Positions 1-9,387 of a stretch of 64,000 nt of DNA are shown in pieces. The notes beneath the pieces are model-generated. The model did not search any database. It was given only the letters and a program-made list of their open reading frames with translations, and was not told where the DNA came from. The stretch is taken from NCBI GenBank assembly GCA_030160035.1, contig BSNO01000003.1:1-64000 (forward strand), in the 5' to 3' direction. This stretch comes from Rhizobium albus (GTDB lineage Bacteria; Pseudomonadota; Alphaproteobacteria; Rhizobiales; Rhizobiaceae). Numbering within the stretch: the first letter of the stretch is position 1; each line of letters opens with the position of its first letter. The translations under genes were made by a program, and so were the position numbers.

Positions 1-95
1 CCCTCCGCTGCGACAACGGTGCCCGACGTGCACCTGAGCCAGCATCGCGGCGAAGGCGGGCCAAAAGCTCGCCGCAATATCCCAGCCCTCAACAC

Positions 96-125
96 AGCCC
101 CAGCATCCCGCATGGGGCTTTTTCG
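96..125 (+). terminator. Rho-independent terminator
   Basis: A perfect 7-bp stem (AGCCCCA at 96-102, TGGGGCT at 113-119) encloses a 10-nt loop and runs into a T tract, so it ends rightward transcription entering from beyond the left edge. Bases 1-95 probably hold the 3' end of that transcript, but I recognise no product. From 126 to 252 I see nothing convincing. Confidence 0.7.
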
Positions 126-252
126 TATTCTGCACTCGTTAGGCAATAGAATCGCCGCTCACCCGGGAGGCGCGGATGCCTGAACCGATCCGAATGCGCA
201 ACTCGGTTCTTGACGGTGCATCTGGCCGAGGATGCCTCAGCGCTTCGGTCGC

Positions 253-1989
253 TCACAACCAGAATACCCCGAGCGCGAAGATCGCCAGGACAAGCGCGGT
301 CGCCGTCACGGGGCCACCCGCGATCACGAAGTCTCGGAAGCGATAGCCGCCGAGGCTCATGGCGAGTGTGTTGTTGTGGTGCCCGAAGGGCGTCATGAAA
401 TCGATGGAAGCGCCGATCGCCACTGCCATGAGCAGCGGCTCGGGCGCGGCACCTGTTCGCGCGCTGAGTTCGAGGGCGATGGGAGCGAGGATGATTGCTG
501 TCGATGCGTTGTTGACGAAGGGCGTGATGATGACGGCGACGACGAGCATGGCGACGGACAGATAGAGGTCGTGTGTGCCCGGAAGCAGGTCGATGATGCC
601 GGTAGCGATGAGATCGGCGGTGCCTGTCTCGTAGACGGCGTTGCCAAGCGGGATCATCGCTGCCAGCATGATCAGGATCGGCCAGTCAAGCTCCGCGAGC
701 GCCGTGCGCAGATTGAGATGGCCGCCGATCAGCATGGCGAGGATCGTGCCGCCGAATGCGATTTCGGGCGGCACGAGGCCACTCACCGCACACGCGATGC
801 CGGCAGCGAAAAGAACCAGGGGCATCATGGAGCCATCGGATGGGCCGGCCGATCGCCTCGCAGGCGCAATCAGCAGCGCTTCGGCCTCATCCACGGCAGA
901 CAGGATGGCGGCACGATCGCCCTCGACATAGAGAATGTCGCCCACCGACAGGCGCATGTCTGACAGGCGCCCCTCGACGCGCGTGCTGCGGGTCGCGATA
1001 GCCCGTACCGTGACGGAGAACTCTTCGAAGACGGCAGCGGTGCGCGGCAGCGACCCGACGAGGAGAGACCCCGGGGTCACCACCATCTCCGCCATCTCCT
1101 GCGCCCGGATGGAGCCCGTCCAGCCGACTTGGCCCGCGTCGATCATCCGCTCCAGGCGACTATGCGCGATGCGCAGGACGCAGAGATCGCCTGCAGCGAG
1201 ACGGATCGTGTCCGGCCGTCCAAACACGTGCTGGCTGTCTCTGATGACGGCGAAGATCTGGACCTCGTGCGATGCCTGCAGATCGCGCAGTGTAGCTCCG
1301 ATCAGTGTCGAGCCTGAGGGGATCGACACTTCCGTCGTCAAGGCCCGATCCACCGAGCCAAGCGCGGCCTGATCGATCCGAAACCTGGCGATACGCGGTG
1401 CCGACCAGAGCGCCACGACGACCAGACCCGCCAGAGCGACCGGCACGCCGACCCAGGCGAAGTCGAAAAAGGCAAAGCCGGCCCCCGTGTGCTCAAAGAG
1501 AGCGTTGCTGACAAGCAGGTTCGCCGGCGTGCCGATGACGGAACCGAGGCCGCCAAGAAGGGCGGCGAAGGAAATTGGCATGATCAATTGCCGCGGGTCC
1601 ATGCCCGTCGAACGGGCGACGCTGAGCGCGATCGGCAGCACCATGACGAAAGCGCCAATATTGTTGACGAAGACCGAAATCGCCGCCGTGAGGGCGCAGA
1701 GCGCCATCGTGATCCGCAGCTTGCCGACCCCAAGGCGCTGAATGCGCGCAGCAAGCACTTCGATGAGCGGGGTCCGTCCGATGACCTGGACGATGATGAG
1801 GATCTCGATAACGGTGAGGACCGCCGGGTTGGAAAGACCGGAAAAGATCGTCTCGGCTGGAACGATACCGATGAGGAAGGCAAGGCCGAGGCCGCAGAGA
1901 GCGGTGACTTCGATCCTCGGCCGCTCCAGTGCAAAGCATCCGAGCATGCCAAGCAGGATGGCGATGATCCCGACCTGTTCAGAACTCAT
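253..1989 (-). CDS. SLC13-family permease with TrkA-C domains
   Basis: Inner-membrane anion permease of 578 residues in the SLC13/DASS (CitT-like) superfamily. Hydrophobic segments fill the first ~200 and last ~190 residues. The middle ~200 residues are soluble and look like two TrkA-C (RCK_C) regulatory domains. Paired motifs FVNNIGAFV and FVNNASTAI, one per half, match the SLC13 inverted-repeat architecture. The reading frame is open upstream to 2325, but the ATG at 1989 has a strong SD (GAGGGGAAAGC) and starts at the first membrane segment. It lies downstream of the sulfate ABC genes on the same strand, so sulfate or another oxyanion is a reasonable substrate guess. The substrate itself is inferred; the family call is firm. 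Confidence 0.85.
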   Translation of the reverse strand: MSSEQVGIIAILLGMLGCFALERPRIEVTALCGLGLAFLIGIVPAETIFSGLSNPAVLTVIEILIIVQVIGRTPLIEVLAARIQRLGVGKLRITMALCALTAAISVFVNNIGAFVMVLPIALSVARSTGMDPRQLIMPISFAALLGGLGSVIGTPANLLVSNALFEHTGAGFAFFDFAWVGVPVALAGLVVVALWSAPRIARFRIDQAALGSVDRALTTEVSIPSGSTLIGATLRDLQASHEVQIFAVIRDSQHVFGRPDTIRLAAGDLCVLRIAHSRLERMIDAGQVGWTGSIRAQEMAEMVVTPGSLLVGSLPRTAAVFEEFSVTVRAIATRSTRVEGRLSDMRLSVGDILYVEGDRAAILSAVDEAEALLIAPARRSAGPSDGSMMPLVLFAAGIACAVSGLVPPEIAFGGTILAMLIGGHLNLRTALAELDWPILIMLAAMIPLGNAVYETGTADLIATGIIDLLPGTHDLYLSVAMLVVAVIITPFVNNASTAIILAPIALELSARTGAAPEPLLMAVAIGASIDFMTPFGHHNNTLAMSLGGYRFRDFVIAGGPVTATALVLAIFALGVFWL

Positions 1990-2045
1990 GCTTTCCCCTC
2001 GCTGCTGGCGGCGAGGGTTACAGGGCTTCAGGGCAACGGCAAGTC

Positions 2046-3458
2046 CTAATCGGCGTTCAGCGTGCCGACGGCATGGGACGCAATGATTGCCGCCATCGCG
2101 CGGGACTGGTCGACGATCTCGCGGATGCCGGTGATTTCCAGAAGCGCCCCCTGACCGAGCGGCCCAAGCGCGAAGAGGTCCGATTGTGGCCGCCCGTCTG
2201 CTGCGTGAACGCGCCCGTCGGGTGTGACATCGATCCCGGCACCGGCGCGCGGGCGGCGCGCCAGCCCGCCCTCCTGCAGGCTTTTCATCAGCGGCGTTCG
2301 CGCAGCCGATTGATGGCCGCTGCAATCGATGACGAGGTCCGCCGTCACGCGCCGGCTAGTGCCCGTCCGTTGATCCTTCAGGACGACCAGGTTTTCTGCG
2401 ACCTCCATCACCGCGGCGCGACGAATGCGCGTGTCGTTCCGTGAAAGCTCCCGTTGCAGGCGTATGGCCGAGGCTGGGGGAAGACGATGGCGATGAGAAA
2501 AATAATAGGGCTTCAGATGCCGGAGAAACGCGTTCTGCTCTGCCGTGCCGAGCGCTTGCCATGTCTGTCGTGCAATCGGGCGAAATCCGTTCATCAGGCC
2601 TTGCCAGCTCTGACCTCGGGCAACGGCCTCGCGGGCTTGCCGGCGAAAGGCATGGAGGATGTCGCTCGGCCGATCGTCGTCGGCATCCGGCCTGAACGGG
2701 ATGGCCTGAACGGCGCGCTCCGTGTGCGGCGCCGGCAGAATGCCGCGGCGAGACACGAGGTCGATCGTGCCTTGAAAGCCCATGTCGCGAAGCCGGAACA
2801 GCATGTCCACCATGGTCAGGCCAGTCCCGACGAGGACGGCGTGACAGCCATGGTCCAGATCATTTTCGTCAAGCTTTGAGAAGGCGGCTCGACCAAAGCG
2901 TGCCTTCGGGCTGAAGACGCCATAGCCGGTCGCGATGACGATGGCGTCGACACCTAATTGTTCGGAGCCGGCCGTCACGACGATGCGGCCATCCGCATTG
3001 CGTTCGACAGCGGTTGCCTGCGCCTGGATGAAGCGGCTCGCCAGCGGTGCGTGGCCGAGAGCCTTCATCGCCCGCTCCGAGACATAGTCGCCATAGGTCG
3101 CGCGGGGCATGAAGGTGTCGCCGAGCTGGTCCGGCGAAGGTGAGCCGACTGGATCGCGGGCACTGAGCCAGTTCAGAAAATCATCGGGCCGATCGGGAAA
3201 CAGGCTCGCATCGCGGCTGCGCACATTGAGCAACTCGCCGGCCCGCGCCCGGCCATAGGCCAATCCCTTCCCGAAATCGGGCGACGGATCGATCACAAGC
3301 AACTCTGCCGGCGCAGTAATCGTATCGGCAATCGCAACGGCGGCGGCAGCGCCGGTGAAACCCCCACCGACGATCGCAACCCGGTAAGGGCTCGACGACG
3401 ATCGGGAACCAGCTGCTGCGCCGCCGCTCATGCCGCTAATTGCCGCTTGCTCCATCAT
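2046..3458 (-). CDS. FAD/NAD(P)-binding protein, YdhS-like
   Basis: Flavoprotein of about 470 residues in the FAD-NAD(P)-binding family (PF13454 type, E. coli YdhS-like). A Rossmann motif (VAIVGGGFTGAAAA) opens the protein, and a second dinucleotide motif (VLVGTGLTMVDM) sits in the middle. A late segment, DLFALGPLGQGALLE, matches the family C-terminus. It follows cysA directly: an ATG at 3458 would overlap cysA by 23 nt, while the ATG at 3431 would start just after the cysA stop at 3436. Neither has a strong SD, so the exact start is uncertain. Being co-directional with sulfate uptake suggests a redox role in sulfur assimilation, but no reaction has been assigned to this subfamily. Confidence 0.8.
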   Translation of the reverse strand: MMEQAAISGMSGGAAAGSRSSSSPYRVAIVGGGFTGAAAAVAIADTITAPAELLVIDPSPDFGKGLAYGRARAGELLNVRSRDASLFPDRPDDFLNWLSARDPVGSPSPDQLGDTFMPRATYGDYVSERAMKALGHAPLASRFIQAQATAVERNADGRIVVTAGSEQLGVDAIVIATGYGVFSPKARFGRAAFSKLDENDLDHGCHAVLVGTGLTMVDMLFRLRDMGFQGTIDLVSRRGILPAPHTERAVQAIPFRPDADDDRPSDILHAFRRQAREAVARGQSWQGLMNGFRPIARQTWQALGTAEQNAFLRHLKPYYFSHRHRLPPASAIRLQRELSRNDTRIRRAAVMEVAENLVVLKDQRTGTSRRVTADLVIDCSGHQSAARTPLMKSLQEGGLARRPRAGAGIDVTPDGRVHAADGRPQSDLFALGPLGQGALLEITGIREIVDQSRAMAAIIASHAVGTLNAD

Positions 3459-4494
3459 TGCGGTAGAGCCGCCACCGCTTTGGCTTGAAGGCCACGCGGC
3501 CCGTTTCGCCGATTGGGTAATCGGCAGGCACCTCGATTTCGACGCGCGTCCGGTCGCCGCCGATCTCCAGTTCCAGATGGCGCGTTCCAGCGACGCGCCG
3601 CTGCGCCGCGACGGGGCCGGCAAGACCGCCGCCGGGGGGGTCGGTCAATATCTCGATGTCCTGCGGACGGAAATACAGGGTCGCCGGTCCGTCGGCTTCG
3701 CCGGACACGTCAATACCGAGCGGCCGGTCTGCGAGCCATGCCTGACCGGTTTCGATCCGGATCGGCAGCGCATTGGATTCGCCGATGAAGGAAAACACGA
3801 AAGGCGACGTCGGTCGGTCGTAGATGTCGTCGGCGGTTCCCACCTGTTCGATCCGGCCCTGGCTCATCACCACGACGCGGTCGGCAAGTTCCAACGCTTC
3901 TTCCTGATCGTGCGTGACGAACACAGTTGTATGCCCGGTCTGGTCGTGGATCTCGCGAAGCCATTTGCGCAGGCCCTTGCGCACCTGGGCGTCGAGCGCA
4001 CCGAATGGCTCGTCGAGCAACAGGACGCGGGGCTCGATAGCAAGCGCGCGCGCCAGTGCCACGCGCTGGCGCTGGCCGCCGGACAACTGGTTCGGATAGC
4101 GTTTCTCCAGTCCGGGCAGCTGGACGAGATCCAGGAGCTCGAGCACCCGCCGCTCGATCTCGCGCTTGGGCGGGCGGATCGCAGCAGGGCGCACATTGAG
4201 CCCGAAGGCGATGTTGTCGAGCACCGTCATGTGCCGGAAGAGCGCGTAATGCTGGAAGACGAAGCCCACATTGCGGTCCTGCACGGAGCGGTGCGAGGCA
4301 TCCTCGTCGCCGAAGAAGATCGCGCCGTCCGTCGGCTGTTCCAGCCCGGCGATCAGACGCAGCAGGGTCGTCTTGCCTGATCCGGAGGGGCCGAGCAGTG
4401 CGATCAGTTCGCCAGATCGGATGTCGAGCGACGTTTCATGCAATGCAGGAAAGCGGTCGAATTCCTTCCGGACCTTGTCAATTCTCAGTTCCAT
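3436..4494 (-). CDS. cysA: Sulfate ABC transporter ATPase CysA
   Basis: ATPase that powers the sulfate/thiosulfate importer on the cytoplasmic face. In its 352 residues, Walker A (GPSGSGKTT) is at about 35-43, the signature LSGGQRQR at 137-144 and Walker B (VLLLDEP) at 157-163, followed by the H-loop segment TVFVTHDQEEA. The last ~110 residues form the TOBE-type regulatory region typical of CysA. Length and the order after CysT and CysW fit the family. The gene starts 28 nt after the cysW stop, and its end overlaps or abuts the flavoprotein gene, so all are likely one transcript. Confidence 0.93.
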   Translation of the reverse strand: MELRIDKVRKEFDRFPALHETSLDIRSGELIALLGPSGSGKTTLLRLIAGLEQPTDGAIFFGDEDASHRSVQDRNVGFVFQHYALFRHMTVLDNIAFGLNVRPAAIRPPKREIERRVLELLDLVQLPGLEKRYPNQLSGGQRQRVALARALAIEPRVLLLDEPFGALDAQVRKGLRKWLREIHDQTGHTTVFVTHDQEEALELADRVVVMSQGRIEQVGTADDIYDRPTSPFVFSFIGESNALPIRIETGQAWLADRPLGIDVSGEADGPATLYFRPQDIEILTDPPGGGLAGPVAAQRRVAGTRHLELEIGGDRTRVEIEVPADYPIGETGRVAFKPKRWRLYRNDGASGN

Positions 4495-4522
4495 GAATGC
4501 TGTTCCTTGTCGCGATGAGGCG

Positions 4523-5398
4523 TCAGTGGCCGACGCTGTCGCGGCTGTATCGAAGTTCGAGAAGGGCCTTGAGGACGAGCGTTACCAGCGCGAGCAGCGC
4601 AAGCAGCGAAGCCACGGCGAAGGCGGCCGAGAAATTATACTCGTTGTAGAGGATCTCGACATGAAGCGGCATCGTGTTGGTCTGGCCGCGCAGGCGCCCC
4701 GAAATGACCGACACGGCGCCGAATTCGCCCATCGCGCGGGCATTGCAGAGCAGAACGCCGTAGAGCAGGCCCCATTTGATGTTCGGCAGGGTCACCCGCC
4801 AGAAGGTCTGCCATCCATTGGCGCCAAGCGAGATCGCAGCCTCTTCCTCGCCCGTTCCCTGGTCCTGCATGAGCGGGATGAGCTCGCGCGCGACGAAGGG
4901 AAAGGTCACGAAGATCGTGGCCAGCACGATGCCGGGCACTGCAAAGAGGATTTGGACCCCGTAGGACTGAAGATAGGGGCCGAGAACGCTGCCTGCGCCG
5001 AACAGCAGGATGTAGATCAATCCGGCGATGACGGGTGAGACCGAGAAGGGCAGGTCGATCAGCGTGATGAGAAACGCCTTGCCCTTGAATTCGAACTTCG
5101 CGATTGCCCACGCTGCGGCGACGCCAAAGACGAGATTGAGCGGCACCGCAATGGCTGCGACGAGCAAGGTGAGCTTGATGGCCGCCAGCGCATCCGGCTC
5201 GCGAAGCGCCGCAAGCGCCGCACCGAGACCGTTGCGCAGCGCCTCGGTGAACACCGCGACCAGCGGGATCACCAAGACCAGCGCCAGGAAGCTGAGCGCG
5301 ATCCCGATGAGGATTGCCCTGGCGATCGGCCGCTCCGCGACGGGATCGCTCCAGCCGCGGCGCCGATCTGCAGCGGCGGGGGTGATGTCAGTTGCCAT
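4523..5398 (-). CDS. cysW: Sulfate ABC transporter permease CysW
   Basis: Second inner-membrane subunit of the sulfate importer, 291 residues with about six membrane segments. The binding-protein-dependent permease EAA loop is visible ([24 protein letters not shown]), where CysA docks. The chosen ATG at 5398 lies 10 nt after an AGGAGG SD and overlaps the end of cysT by 11 nt. A longer frame to 5455 would run deep into cysT and is unlikely. It works as a heterodimer with CysT. Confidence 0.92.
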   Translation of the reverse strand: MATDITPAAADRRRGWSDPVAERPIARAILIGIALSFLALVLVIPLVAVFTEALRNGLGAALAALREPDALAAIKLTLLVAAIAVPLNLVFGVAAAWAIAKFEFKGKAFLITLIDLPFSVSPVIAGLIYILLFGAGSVLGPYLQSYGVQILFAVPGIVLATIFVTFPFVARELIPLMQDQGTGEEEAAISLGANGWQTFWRVTLPNIKWGLLYGVLLCNARAMGEFGAVSVISGRLRGQTNTMPLHVEILYNEYNFSAAFAVASLLALLALVTLVLKALLELRYSRDSVGH

Positions 5399-6248
5399 AG
5401 CCGAACCGCCTCCTGCTCCAGGCTTGAATGAGATTGATCGCCAGAAGAACGGCAAAGGAGAAGATCAACATGATCAAGGCAATGGTGGTCGCACCGGCGT
5501 AGTTGTATTCCTCCAGCCGGATGACGATCAGCAGCGGTGCGATTTCCGAAACGTAGGGAATATTGCCCGCAATGAAGATGACCGAGCCATACTCGCCGAC
5601 TGCCCGACCGAAGGCGAGCGCGAAGCCCGTCAGTATCGCGGGCGCGAGCCCAGGCAGGATGATGCGGCTGATCGTCTGGAAGCGGTTTGCGCCGAGCGTC
5701 GCGGCAGCTTCTTCGACTTCACGGCTGATTTCTTCCATCACCGGCTGAACGGTCCGCACCATGAAGGGCAGGCCGATGAAGATCAGCGCGATGACGATAC
5801 CGGTCGGCGTGTAGGCCAGGCGGATGCCGTAGGGCGCAAGATACTGGCCGATCCATCCGTTGGGAGCATAGAGCGCTGTCAGCGCGATCCCCGCAACGGC
5901 CGTCGGCAGCGCAAAGGGCAGGTCGACGATCGCATCGAGGATGCGGCGGCCGGGGAAACGGTAGCGCACCAGAACCCATGCGACGATCACGCCGAAAACG
6001 GCGTTGATGAGCGCAGCGATGAGCGAGGTGCTGAAACTGACCCGCAGCGCCTGAACAACGCGTGGATCGGTTGCAATTGTCCAGATACCCGACCAGCCAA
6101 GGGCCGCGGACCGAACGCCGAGGCCCGCAAGCGGGATGAGGACGATGAGGGTTAGGTAGGTCAGCGTGAAGCCGAGCGTCAGACCAAATCCTGGGATGAC
6201 GCTCGGCTGCTTGAACCTCCAACCGGATGCGGTTGCAGATAATGCCAT
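5388..6248 (-). CDS. cysT: Sulfate ABC transporter permease CysT
   Basis: Inner-membrane permease subunit (CysT, also called CysU) of the sulfate importer, 286 residues. It has about six membrane helices and the EAA coupling loop ([21 protein letters not shown]). The motif [15 protein letters not shown] is characteristic of the CysT/CysW family. It starts 6 nt after the binding-protein gene and overlaps cysW, consistent with translational coupling in one operon. Confidence 0.92.
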   Translation of the reverse strand: MALSATASGWRFKQPSVIPGFGLTLGFTLTYLTLIVLIPLAGLGVRSAALGWSGIWTIATDPRVVQALRVSFSTSLIAALINAVFGVIVAWVLVRYRFPGRRILDAIVDLPFALPTAVAGIALTALYAPNGWIGQYLAPYGIRLAYTPTGIVIALIFIGLPFMVRTVQPVMEEISREVEEAAATLGANRFQTISRIILPGLAPAILTGFALAFGRAVGEYGSVIFIAGNIPYVSEIAPLLIVIRLEEYNYAGATTIALIMLIFSFAVLLAINLIQAWSRRRFGYGN

Positions 6249-6254
6249 CGTTGA

Positions 6255-7274
6255 TTATTGGCCCGGACGATAGATTTCGTCGAAGACGCCGCCGTCACCG
6301 AAATAGAAGGGCTGCGCTTCACCCCAGCCGCCGAAATCCTCGATCGTGACCAGCTCGACGTCACCGAAGCGTTCGATGTCTTCGGCTGCTGCTGCCTCCG
6401 GACGGAAGGGGCGGTAGAAGTGCTTGGCGGCGAGCGCCTGGCCTTCGTCCGAATAGAGATAATCGAGATAGGCTTCTGCGAGTTCGCGGGTGCCTTTCTG
6501 GTCGACGTTGCCGTCGACGATCGCGACCGGTGGCTCGGCCAGGATGGAGATCGAAGGCGTCACTATATCGAAGGCGTCGGGGCCGAGTTCTTCGATCGCG
6601 AGATAAGCCTCGTTTTCCCAGGCGAGCAGAACGTCGCCGATCTGGCGCTGCACGAAGGTTGTCGTCGAACCGCGGGCACCGGTATCGAGAACAGGGACGT
6701 TGCGGTAGATCTGGCCGACAAACTCCTTTGCCTGGTCCTCATTGCCGAAATCGGCCCGCGCCCATGCCCAGGCCGCAAGGAAGTTCCAGCGCGCGCCGCC
6801 CGATGTCTTCGGGTTCGGGGTGATGACCTCGACGTCGTCGCGGATCAGATCGTCCCAGTCTTCGATGCCTTTCGGATTGCCCTTGCGCACGAGGAACACG
6901 ATGGTCGACGTGTAGGGGGCATTGTTGTTTTCGAGCGTGCCGCGCCAATCGGCCGGAATCTTGCCGGACTCCTCGGCAATGGCGTTGATATCGGCTTCAA
7001 GCGCGAGCGTGACGACATCGGCGGCCAGTCCGTCGATCACCGTGCGGGCCTGAGCGCCGGAGCCACCATGCGACATCTGGATGGTGACGTCGTTGCCCGT
7101 GTCAGCCTTCCACTTCGCAATGAAAGCGGCGTTGAATTCGCGGTAGAGTTCGCGGGTAGGATCGTAGGAGACGTTGATCAGGGTCTCCTGCGAAAACGCC
7201 ATGCCCAGCGCTCCGAACTGGACGGTGCCGGCCAAGAGGGCGGCAGTGAAGATCTTAGAAAACCGAGTGCGCAT
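6255..7274 (-). CDS. sbp: Sulfate-binding periplasmic protein
   Basis: Periplasmic sulfate receptor (Sbp/CysP family), 339 residues. An N-terminal signal peptide ends near AFSQE. The mature start (LINVSYDPTRELYREFNAAF) and the motif SHGGSGAQARTVIDGLAADV are hallmarks of sulfate/thiosulfate-binding proteins. It is the first gene of the cys operon, preceded by GGAGGTTCCT as SD (reverse complement at 7275-7284). Whether it prefers sulfate or thiosulfate cannot be read from the sequence. Confidence 0.92.
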   Translation of the reverse strand: MRTRFSKIFTAALLAGTVQFGALGMAFSQETLINVSYDPTRELYREFNAAFIAKWKADTGNDVTIQMSHGGSGAQARTVIDGLAADVVTLALEADINAIAEESGKIPADWRGTLENNNAPYTSTIVFLVRKGNPKGIEDWDDLIRDDVEVITPNPKTSGGARWNFLAAWAWARADFGNEDQAKEFVGQIYRNVPVLDTGARGSTTTFVQRQIGDVLLAWENEAYLAIEELGPDAFDIVTPSISILAEPPVAIVDGNVDQKGTRELAEAYLDYLYSDEGQALAAKHFYRPFRPEAAAAEDIERFGDVELVTIEDFGGWGEAQPFYFGDGGVFDEIYRPGQ

Positions 7275-7299
7275 AGGAACCTCCGAGTGGATTGCCTTT

Positions 7300-7314
7300 A
7301 AACTCTATCGGTTT
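7300..7314. promoter_or_regulatory. Candidate operator of the sulfate operon
   Basis: A short inverted repeat AAAC-N7-GTTT (7300-7303 and 7311-7314) lies about 26 nt upstream of the sulfate-binding protein gene, between that gene and the convergently oriented 3' end of the Rrf2 gene. It could be an Rrf2 operator, but the arms are only 4 bp, so this is tentative. Confidence 0.3.
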
Positions 7315-7376
7315 GGTCGTGTATAAGAACGCAGTTTTCCACTGTTGGCAATCTGCTGCGGGAAACGCTTTGCCGT

Positions 7377-7823
7377 TCAGGCGAGCTTTCGCGCAATGAA
7401 TGTTTCGGCAGGCACGCTCAGGCTATCGGCGATGGTCGTGCTGTCCAGCACGCCACGCGTGGCAACCGCAACCTTCTCGAAAACGCGCCGAACTTCGCAT
7501 GTGGCTTCGTCTTTGCAGTCGTCACAGCGCTGATAGGCGATACGGCTGAGGCACGGGAGCGGCGCGAGCGGTCCATCGATGATGCGCAGGACTTCGCCAA
7601 ACGAAATCTCCGATGCGTCTCTCAGCAGCAGATACCCGCCCATCTTGCCGCGTCGGCTGACGACGATGCCGTGGTGTTTGAGGTCGAGCAGGATCTGCTC
7701 CAGGAATTTCTTCGGAATGTCCTGTTCCTCGGCGATCTGTCCGATCATCACGGGCTCGTCTGGCGCGGCCCGCGCCAGCGCCACCAGCGCCCGCAGCGCA
7801 TATTTGGCTTTTTGAGAGATCAT
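7377..7823 (-). CDS. Rrf2-family regulator with a four-cysteine cluster
   Basis: Transcription regulator of 148 residues in the Rrf2 family (IscR, NsrR, CymR, RirA). The winged helix-turn-helix is at residues 1-65 (SQKAKYALRALVALA and KKFLEQILLDLKHHGIV). Cysteines 91, 100, 103 and 109 cluster in the region where IscR/NsrR-type members bind an Fe-S cluster, so it may sense iron-sulfur or redox state. It lies directly upstream of the sulfate operon on the same strand, so it is probably the local sulfur regulator. The SD AAAGG is 8 nt before the ATG. The ligand and targets are inferred. Confidence 0.87.
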   Translation of the reverse strand: MISQKAKYALRALVALARAAPDEPVMIGQIAEEQDIPKKFLEQILLDLKHHGIVVSRRGKMGGYLLLRDASEISFGEVLRIIDGPLAPLPCLSRIAYQRCDDCKDEATCEVRRVFEKVAVATRGVLDSTTIADSLSVPAETFIARKLA

Positions 7824-7844
7824 CGAAGGTCGCCTTTCGCCGTA

Positions 7845-7873
7845 GCTATAATGGATCGGGCGCGTTCGGCAAA
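7845..7873 (-). promoter_or_regulatory. Candidate sigma-70 promoter of the Rrf2 gene
   Basis: On the minus strand, TTTGCC and TATAGC are separated by 17 nt and lie about 22 nt upstream of the Rrf2 start codon. The -35 match is only half of consensus, so confidence is low. Confidence 0.35.
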
Positions 7874-7995
7874 GGCTCGGCGCGCAGAGTGTATTTGAGC
7901 CAACAACGAACCTCGTGAGTTGTCGGATTGGTCAGATGGAACATGCGGGTGGGCTGTTGGTTGGGTCGCAAATCGTCCAACCAGGAGTTTCACTG

Positions 7996-8163
7996 ATGAC
8001 CTATCGCTCGGACACAGTCATAGGCGACGATCTTCCCAGACAGGGAACGAACCGAATTGGTCAAAGAAGCGGCCCGATCTTCGAGGGCCAGGACATTGCC
8101 GGCGCGGCTGTGGCCACGCTGATGATGCTTGGTCCGCTGCTTGCCTATTCCATCGGCCTCTGA
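7996..8163 (+). CDS. Small hypothetical protein with one C-terminal membrane helix
   Basis: A 55-residue reading frame in the 457-nt gap between the Rrf2 gene and the glycosyltransferase gene. Its ATG at 7996 follows AGGAG by 9 nt, a good SD. The last ~20 residues (AGAAVATLMMLGPLLAYSIGL) form a hydrophobic helix after a polar N-terminus. I recognise no family. It points toward the glycosyltransferase cassette but is 117 nt away. The rest of this gap shows nothing clear. Confidence 0.4.
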   Translation: MTYRSDTVIGDDLPRQGTNRIGQRSGPIFEGQDIAGAAVATLMMLGPLLAYSIGL

Positions 8164-8280
8164 TGCCTGAGCCGTTTTCGTCGCGACTGCGGTGTTTTGA
8201 TTCTCCTTGGTACAAGGTGAAGGTCGAAGCCGCCGCCAGCCGAGCAAGCGGTAGCTTCGTCCGAACGGATACCCAAGCCC

Positions 8281-9387
8281 ATGGGTAGACCGCTTGGCTC
8301 GTTCGACCCATGCCGGCCTCAACTGACGCCTGTCATCGCTATTCCCGCCCGAAACGAAGAGGCCAGGCTGCCGCGCGTGCTCGATGCGTTGGAGCGGCAG
8401 TGTCTGCCGACCGATGATCGGCTCCCGGTACTTCTCTTGATCAACAATTCGAGCGACGGCTCCTTCCAGCTTGCGACGAGGCTCGGCGCCCGACTAAAGC
8501 AGCTCGACCTGACCGTCCGAGCGGTAACCTTTGCGCCTGATGAGGCGACCGTGGGGATGGCCCGTAGGACTGCCATGGATCATGCGCTGGCCTTGGCGCC
8601 ATCGGGATCCTCCGTTCTGCTCATGACCACGGATGCAGACGCGGAGCCGGACCCAGGCTGGGTCGCCGCAAATCTGAAAGCCGCACATGCGGGCGCTGAT
8701 CTCGTGGCGGGGAGGATCGTAGCGGATCCATCGGAGGAAGCGCTGCTCGGGATCGGGCTGATCAGGCGCAGCCGTTCCTTCGACGCCTATTGCCGCACGC
8801 GCAGCCTTTTGGGCTCCCTTTTGGATCCGATCGATCACGATCCCTGGCCCCACCATCGCTTCGAAATGGCGGGCAGCTTAGCCGTTCGCGGCGATGTCTA
8901 CGCTGCGGTCGGCGGGCTTGACCCGCTGGCTTACCGCGAAGACCTGGCCTTCGTCTCGAAGGTAAGGGCATCTGGGTATCGGGTCCGGCACAGCGTCGAT
9001 GCGGTGGTGACGGTATCTGCGCGCACATGCGGCCGCGCACCGGAAGGCATGTCCCAGAGCCTGGCGCGCTGGAAGGTCGAGGCGGAACGCGGAGATCCGC
9101 TGCTCGTGGAGGATCCCGCCAAGACCGTGGCGCGTTTCCTGTTGCGCCGGGAATTGCGCGCCGCGGACAGGTTCGAGATCATCGCCTGCCTGCAGGCGGC
9201 CGGCATGACCCATGTGACCCTGCCCTCAGGCGAGCGCGCCGCAAGAGCCGTTGCCATTGAGCTGCTCGCAAAGGACGATCTCGATGCATGCGAAGTTCCG
9301 GTCGAAGTTGCCCTTATCGAGTTCGAGCGGGTCATGCGCGGATATGCCGAGTGCGCAGCAACCGAAGAGCTTGTGTATGCCGGTTGA
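8281..9387 (+). CDS. Family 2 glycosyltransferase
   Basis: GT-A-fold glycosyltransferase of 368 residues. The nucleotide-sugar-binding start (PVIAIPARNEEARLPRVLDAL) and the metal-binding DxD-type segment (LLMTTDADAEPDPGWV) are clear. A later GGLDPLAYREDLAF matches the acceptor-site ED motif. There are no membrane helices, so it is probably cytosolic. It is the first gene of a four-gene cassette, and its end overlaps the acyl-CoA dehydrogenase-like gene by 11 nt. Donor and acceptor are unknown; the cassette suggests it builds a glycan or glycoconjugate that neighbouring enzymes then modify. Confidence 0.85.
   Translation: MGRPLGSFDPCRPQLTPVIAIPARNEEARLPRVLDALERQCLPTDDRLPVLLLINNSSDGSFQLATRLGARLKQLDLTVRAVTFAPDEATVGMARRTAMDHALALAPSGSSVLLMTTDADAEPDPGWVAANLKAAHAGADLVAGRIVADPSEEALLGIGLIRRSRSFDAYCRTRSLLGSLLDPIDHDPWPHHRFEMAGSLAVRGDVYAAVGGLDPLAYREDLAFVSKVRASGYRVRHSVDAVVTVSARTCGRAPEGMSQSLARWKVEAERGDPLLVEDPAKTVARFLLRRELRAADRFEIIACLQAAGMTHVTLPSGERAARAVAIELLAKDDLDACEVPVEVALIEFERVMRGYAECAATEELVYAG

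Noticed and set aside
1-95. SRP RNA or tRNA at the left edge
   Set aside because: The conserved GGAAGGAAGCAGCC-type SRP loop and a tRNA cloverleaf could not be found.
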